Shown here one piece after another: positions 6,277-9,164 of a stretch of DNA of 9,164 nucleotides (positions within the stretch are counted from its first letter, which is position 1; the number at the start of each line of letters is the position of its first letter). The notes beneath the pieces are model-generated. The model ran no database searches, had not been told where the DNA came from, and saw only the letters and a list, made by a program, of their open reading frames with translations. Origin of the DNA: Synechococcaceae cyanobacterium (lineage in GTDB: Bacteria; Cyanobacteriota; Cyanobacteriia; PCC-6307; Cyanobiaceae); contig CANHGA010000073.1 in the NCBI GenBank assembly GCA_947460085.1, forward strand, positions 1 to 9,164. The letters are read 5' to 3'. The position numbers and the translations under genes are program-made.

Positions 6277-7504
6277 CAGCCAAACCGGCCGGATCGCTCA
6301 ACCGCCAGCGCGGGCCTTCAATCACCAGCCAGCCAGCCTCCAGGGGGGCGGCCAGCCGCTGACGCAGCTGGGCCACCTGCCGCGCCACCTCTTTGGCCCC
6401 CCAGCCCTGCCGGGCCAGCAACGGCTCCATCGCCACCCCCTCGCGGCGCCTGAGCCCCACCATCAGCCGCTCATCGAGGGGGAGCCCCCCCGGTGGCGTT
6501 GGTGCTGCGGCCTCGGCGCGGCGCGAATCGCCAGCAGGCCCCTCCCCCAGCTCCTGGGCGAGCCAGGCGGCGTAACCCTCCCGGGTGCGGGGCCTGGCCA
6601 CCCGTTCGCCCCACGGGGCCCCGGTGGCCCCCATGCCAAAGCCCCACCAGCCCGCGCCACTCCAGTAGACGCGGTTGTGGCGGGAGGCGTGGCCTGGCTT
6701 GGCGAAGTTGGAAATTTCGTAGTGGCCATAGCCGGCCGCAGCCAGGGCGCTCCAGGTGAGCTCCATCAGGTCTGCCCCCTGGTCCTGATCCGGCAGGGCA
6801 AGGGCTCCCTGCTCCAGGCGCCGCTCAAACACGGTGCCCGGTTCGATGCTCAGGTCGTAGACCGACAGATGGGGGGGCTGGAGGCCAATCGCCTGCTGGA
6901 GCTGCTGGCCCCAGGCCCCTAGGCCCGCCCCAACCGCCTCTGGAGCGCCCTGGATCAAATCCAAGCTCCAACTGGCCAGCCGCCCATCCAGGCAGGCCTC
7001 CGACAACCAACGCGCCGCCTCCACCACATCGGCGCCCCGGTGGCGTCGCCCGAGGTCCGAGAGCACCTGGTCGTCGAAACTCTGGCCGCCCAGGCTGACC
7101 CGGTTGATCCCACCCGCCAGATAGCCGCCCAGCCGCTGCTGGTCAAAGCTGGCCGGATCCAGTTCCAGGGTGACCTCCGCCCCGGGGGCCAGGCCAAACC
7201 TGGATCGCAAAGCCCCCACCAGATCGGCGATCTGGTGGGGCGTCAGCAGGGATGGGGTGCCGCCACCGAAATAGACCGTGGAGAGCGGAGGCCCCACAGG
7301 AGCCGTTGCAATCTCTTGGTGCAGCAGCCCTAGGTAGGCGGCGATCGAGCTGGATCCCGGGGAAGGGGCCTCGCCCCTGGCCAGATCTCCCAAGGGCACC
7401 ACAGGGAAGTCGCAATAAAAACAGCGCCGGTGGCAGAAGGGCAAATGCAGATAAGCGCTGCGGGGCGGATATCCAGGCGGGCGAAAGGGACCGAGATCAG
7501 GCAT
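6152..7504 (-). CDS. hemW: HemW-like radical SAM protein (heme chaperone, often annotated coproporphyrinogen III oxidase-like)
   Basis: The 450-residue product has the radical SAM cluster motif CHRRCFYC (C24, C28, C31) followed by DF. True HemN, the oxygen-independent coproporphyrinogen oxidase, has a further Cys after the third (CxxxCxxCxC); its absence here and the motif HNRVYW at 275-280 point to HemW, which binds and transfers heme. Other family marks are GGGTPS (79-84), INRVSLGGQSF (132-142), LDLIQGAP (180-187), LSVYDLSIEPGT and YEISNFAKPG. A C-terminal winged-helix-like region includes MVGLRRREGV. The start ATG is read from 7504; no strong Shine-Dalgarno sequence precedes it. A Gly/Ser/Ala-rich insert lies at about 38-52. 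The gene is divergent from the PIN/TRAM gene across 39 bases and overlaps panB tail to tail. HemN activity is unlikely, though old annotations may say so. Confidence 0.92.
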   Translation of the reverse strand: MPDLGPFRPPGYPPRSAYLHLPFCHRRCFYCDFPVVPLGDLARGEAPSPGSSSIAAYLGLLHQEIATAPVGPPLSTVYFGGGTPSLLTPHQIADLVGALRSRFGLAPGAEVTLELDPASFDQQRLGGYLAGGINRVSLGGQSFDDQVLSDLGRRHRGADVVEAARWLSEACLDGRLASWSLDLIQGAPEAVGAGLGAWGQQLQQAIGLQPPHLSVYDLSIEPGTVFERRLEQGALALPDQDQGADLMELTWSALAAAGYGHYEISNFAKPGHASRHNRVYWSGAGWWGFGMGATGAPWGERVARPRTREGYAAWLAQELGEGPAGDSRRAEAAAPTPPGGLPLDERLMVGLRRREGVAMEPLLARQGWGAKEVARQVAQLRQRLAAPLEAGWLVIEGPRWRLSDPAGLAVSNSVLRELLAWWQEQLDGPAPQSSRAGLLPLGPALGSKAG

Positions 7505-7543
7505 GCTTCGGCCTGGGTTGTCGGGACGTCACACACCACAGGA

Positions 7544-8719
7544 ATGTTGGACTCGCTCATCCTGATCCTGTTCGTGATCTCCGGGGCCGCCGCTGGCTGG
7601 CTGGGGGTCGATCTCCTGCCGGAGCAGCAGTTGATCCGGATTCCCAACCTTGAGCAGCTCACCTGGATCCTCGCGGCCGTGGGGGCTGCGGCGGGCCTGG
7701 TGGCCGGACTGGTGTTCGGCTATCTGCGCAAAACCCTGATGCGACAGGTGCGGAGCATGCCCACCGACCTGCTGGTGAGCCGGGCCGTGGGGCTCATCCT
7801 GGGGCTGCTCGTGGCCAACCTGCTGCTGGCGCCGATCCTGCTGTTGCCCCTGCCCTGGGAGGTGGTGTTCGTCAAACCCCTGGCGGCCGTGGTGAGCAAC
7901 GTGTTTTTTGGGGTGTCGGGCTACAACCTGGCCGAGGTGCACGGACGCACCCTGTTGCGCCTGTTCAATCCCAGCAGCACCGAAGCCCTGCTAGTGGCGG
8001 AAGGGGTGTTGCTCCCAGCCAGCGCCAAGATCCTCGACACCAGCGTGATCATCGATGGCCGCATCCGGGGCCTACTCGATTCCGGCCTGCTCGAGGGCCA
8101 GGTGATCGTGGCCCAGAGCGTGATCGATGAATTGCAGGCCCTGGCCGATTCCAGCAATGCCGAAAAGCGGGGCCGGGGTCGGAGGGGCCTGAAGCTCCTC
8201 AGCGAGCTCCGGGAGCAGTACGGCCGCCGCCTGGTGGTCAACACCACCCGATACCAGGGCAAGGGCGTCGACGACAAACTGCTCGAGCTCACCGCCGACA
8301 CCGGCGGCACCCTGCTCACCGCCGACTACAACCTGGCCAAGGTGGCCGAGGTCAAAGCCCTCAAGGTGCTCAACCTGAGCGAGTTGGTGATCGCCCTGCG
8401 CCCCGAGGTGCAACCCGGCGACGAACTGCCCATCAAGATTGCCCGCGATGGCAAGGAAGCCGACCAGGGCGTGGGCTATCTCGACGACGGCACCATGGTG
8501 GTGGTGGAAGGCGCCCGGGGCCGCATCGGCGAACGGCTGCCAGTGGTGGTTACCGGAGCTCTGCAAAACCCCACGGGCCGCATCGTGTTTGCCCGCACCG
8601 GCGCCAGCCAAACCCCGGCCGAAAGCACCCCATCAGCGGTGGCTGGCCCCACCAACACCAAGCGCAAGGCCAAGCCCAAAGCGTCCCCCCCCAAGCCGGA
8701 GGCCGGCAGCCCCAGCTAG
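7544..8719 (+). CDS. Membrane-anchored PIN/TRAM domain protein (YacL-like)
   Basis: The 391-residue product starts with about four hydrophobic helices (roughly 4-22, 39-60, 76-98 and 103-125). A PIN nuclease-like domain follows from ILDTSVIIDGRI. Its acidic positions are present: D165, E196 in VIDELQ, D243/D244 in GVDDKLLEL and D261 in TADYNLAK. A TRAM-like RNA-binding domain spans about 291-352 (GDELPIKIARDGKEADQGVGYLDDG...VTGALQNPTGRIVFA). The tail is Pro-, Ala- and Lys-rich and low in complexity. The architecture matches the YacL family, which is common in cyanobacteria and Gram-positives and has no settled role. Ribonuclease activity is inferred from the acidic residues. The frame also runs upstream to an ATG at 7430, but that would overlap hemW and add a non-hydrophobic extension, so ATG 7544 is chosen; AGGA lies directly against it. 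Confidence 0.9.
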   Translation: MLDSLILILFVISGAAAGWLGVDLLPEQQLIRIPNLEQLTWILAAVGAAAGLVAGLVFGYLRKTLMRQVRSMPTDLLVSRAVGLILGLLVANLLLAPILLLPLPWEVVFVKPLAAVVSNVFFGVSGYNLAEVHGRTLLRLFNPSSTEALLVAEGVLLPASAKILDTSVIIDGRIRGLLDSGLLEGQVIVAQSVIDELQALADSSNAEKRGRGRRGLKLLSELREQYGRRLVVNTTRYQGKGVDDKLLELTADTGGTLLTADYNLAKVAEVKALKVLNLSELVIALRPEVQPGDELPIKIARDGKEADQGVGYLDDGTMVVVEGARGRIGERLPVVVTGALQNPTGRIVFARTGASQTPAESTPSAVAGPTNTKRKAKPKASPPKPEAGSPS

Positions 8720-8750
8720 GCTCCGCTCACATGCCAGTTGTGGTGCGCGG

Positions 8751-9164
8751 ATGACGGCGTCAGCTCCCTATTACGGAGATTCGGGAGTGCTGCGCACTCC
8801 GCCGCCCGACCTGCCGAGCCTGCTGCTCAAAGAACGGATCGTCTACCTGGGCTTGCCCCTGTTCAGCGACGACGATTCGAAGCGTCAGCTGGGCATCGAC
8901 GTGACCGAATTGATCATTGCCCAACTCCTTTATCTGGAGTTCGACAACCCGGACAAGCCGATCTTCTTCTATATCAACTCCACGGGCACCAGCTGGTATT
9001 CCGGCGATGCCATCGGCTTTGAAACCGAAGCCTTCGCCATCTGCGACACCCTCAGCTACGTGAAACCCCCGGTGCACACCATCTGCATCGGCCAGGCCAT
9101 GGGAACCGCCGCGATGATCCTCTCGGCAGGCACCAAGGGCCAGAGGGCTGCCCTGCCCCACGCC
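8751..9164 (+). CDS. clpR: ClpR, ClpP-like protease subunit lacking the catalytic serine (3' truncated by the window)
   Basis: The visible 138 residues show the ClpP fold: LLLKERIVYLGLPLF, LLYLEFDNPDKPIFFYINS, and TICIGQAMGTAAMILSAGTKG with RAALPHA. In active ClpP the nucleophile elbow reads GQAASMG; here it reads GQAMGTA, which places Gly118 at the Ser position. The oxyanion-loop sequence after YINS is also changed, from PGG to TGTSWY. Both fit cyanobacterial ClpR, which joins ClpP3 in a mixed ring of the ClpP3/R protease that works with ClpC. The catalytic His and Asp positions lie beyond the window end. ATG 8751 is chosen because the N-terminal SAPYYGDSGVLRTPPPDLPS looks like conserved ClpR sequence. 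A GTG at 8787 with GGAG upstream is a weaker alternative. The gene follows the PIN/TRAM gene by 31 bases; clpP3 would be expected next but is not visible. Confidence 0.93.
   Translation, partial: MTASAPYYGDSGVLRTPPPDLPSLLLKERIVYLGLPLFSDDDSKRQLGIDVTELIIAQLLYLEFDNPDKPIFFYINSTGTSWYSGDAIGFETEAFAICDTLSYVKPPVHTICIGQAMGTAAMILSAGTKGQRAALPHA

Noticed and set aside
6209..6922. 237-codon plus-strand open frame opposite hemW
   Set aside because: It is an antisense shadow of hemW, with Pro/Ala/Gly/His-rich sequence and no domain.
6152..7504. Assignment of the radical SAM gene as HemN, coproporphyrinogen III oxidase
   Set aside because: It lacks the additional Cys of the HemN motif and carries the HNxxYW motif of HemW.
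7430..7543. Upstream extension of the PIN/TRAM gene to ATG 7430
   Set aside because: It would overlap the 5' end of hemW by 75 bases and add a basic, non-hydrophobic stretch before the first membrane helix. ATG 7544 begins the expected sequence.
8738..9022. 94-codon plus-strand open frame at the start of clpR
   Set aside because: It is out of frame with the clear ClpR reading frame beginning at 8751 and has no motif.
1..9164. HIP1 palindromes (GCGATCGC), often abundant in cyanobacteria
   Set aside because: I saw only near matches such as GCGATCGG and GGCGATCGAG and no perfect copy, which is not unusual for marine-type picocyanobacteria.

Overview
The window looks like a piece of a picocyanobacterial chromosome of the Synechococcus/Cyanobium type. 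The evidence is a high-GC genome, densely packed genes, the order miaB - ddl - small membrane protein - ftsQ - ftsZ - panB, and a ClpR-type protease paralogue whose sequence is characteristic of cyanobacteria. This assignment comes from recognising protein families; no search was run, and the exact genus is inference. I see no insertion sequence, prophage, CRISPR array, tRNA or rRNA, and no stretch over 300 bases without a gene.

Layout. Positions 2-256 hold the 3' end of a gene whose product ends in a cyclic-nucleotide-binding-like domain. Next, on the plus strand, come miaB (tRNA thiomethylation, 292-1680), ddl (D-Ala-D-Ala ligase, 1714-2811), a 136-residue single-pass membrane protein of unknown function (2808-3218), ftsQ (3226-4071) and ftsZ (4149-5288). 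The stretch from ddl to ftsQ is tightly packed, with a 4-base overlap and then a 7-base gap. It forms a reduced cyanobacterial division and cell-wall cluster: a peptidoglycan precursor enzyme, a divisome membrane protein and the Z-ring tubulin homologue.

The gap between ftsZ and panB is not empty. Its minus strand encodes the small signal recognition particle RNA (ffs, about 5315-5408), identified from the conserved apical loop and long complementary arms. panB (pantothenate synthesis, 5449-6276) follows on the plus strand, apparently with a non-ATG start. It converges on, and overlaps by 125 bases, a minus-strand hemW-like radical SAM gene (6152-7504). Divergent from hemW by only 39 bases is a membrane-anchored PIN/TRAM protein (7544-8719). 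The window ends inside clpR (8751 onward), an inactive ClpP paralogue.

Most of this is conserved housekeeping sequence. I find no new multi-gene system. The items most worth a second look are the unknown small membrane protein coupled to ddl and ftsQ, the antisense overlap of panB and hemW, the crowded ffs/panB promoter region with an ambiguous panB start, and leader hairpins before ddl and ftsZ.
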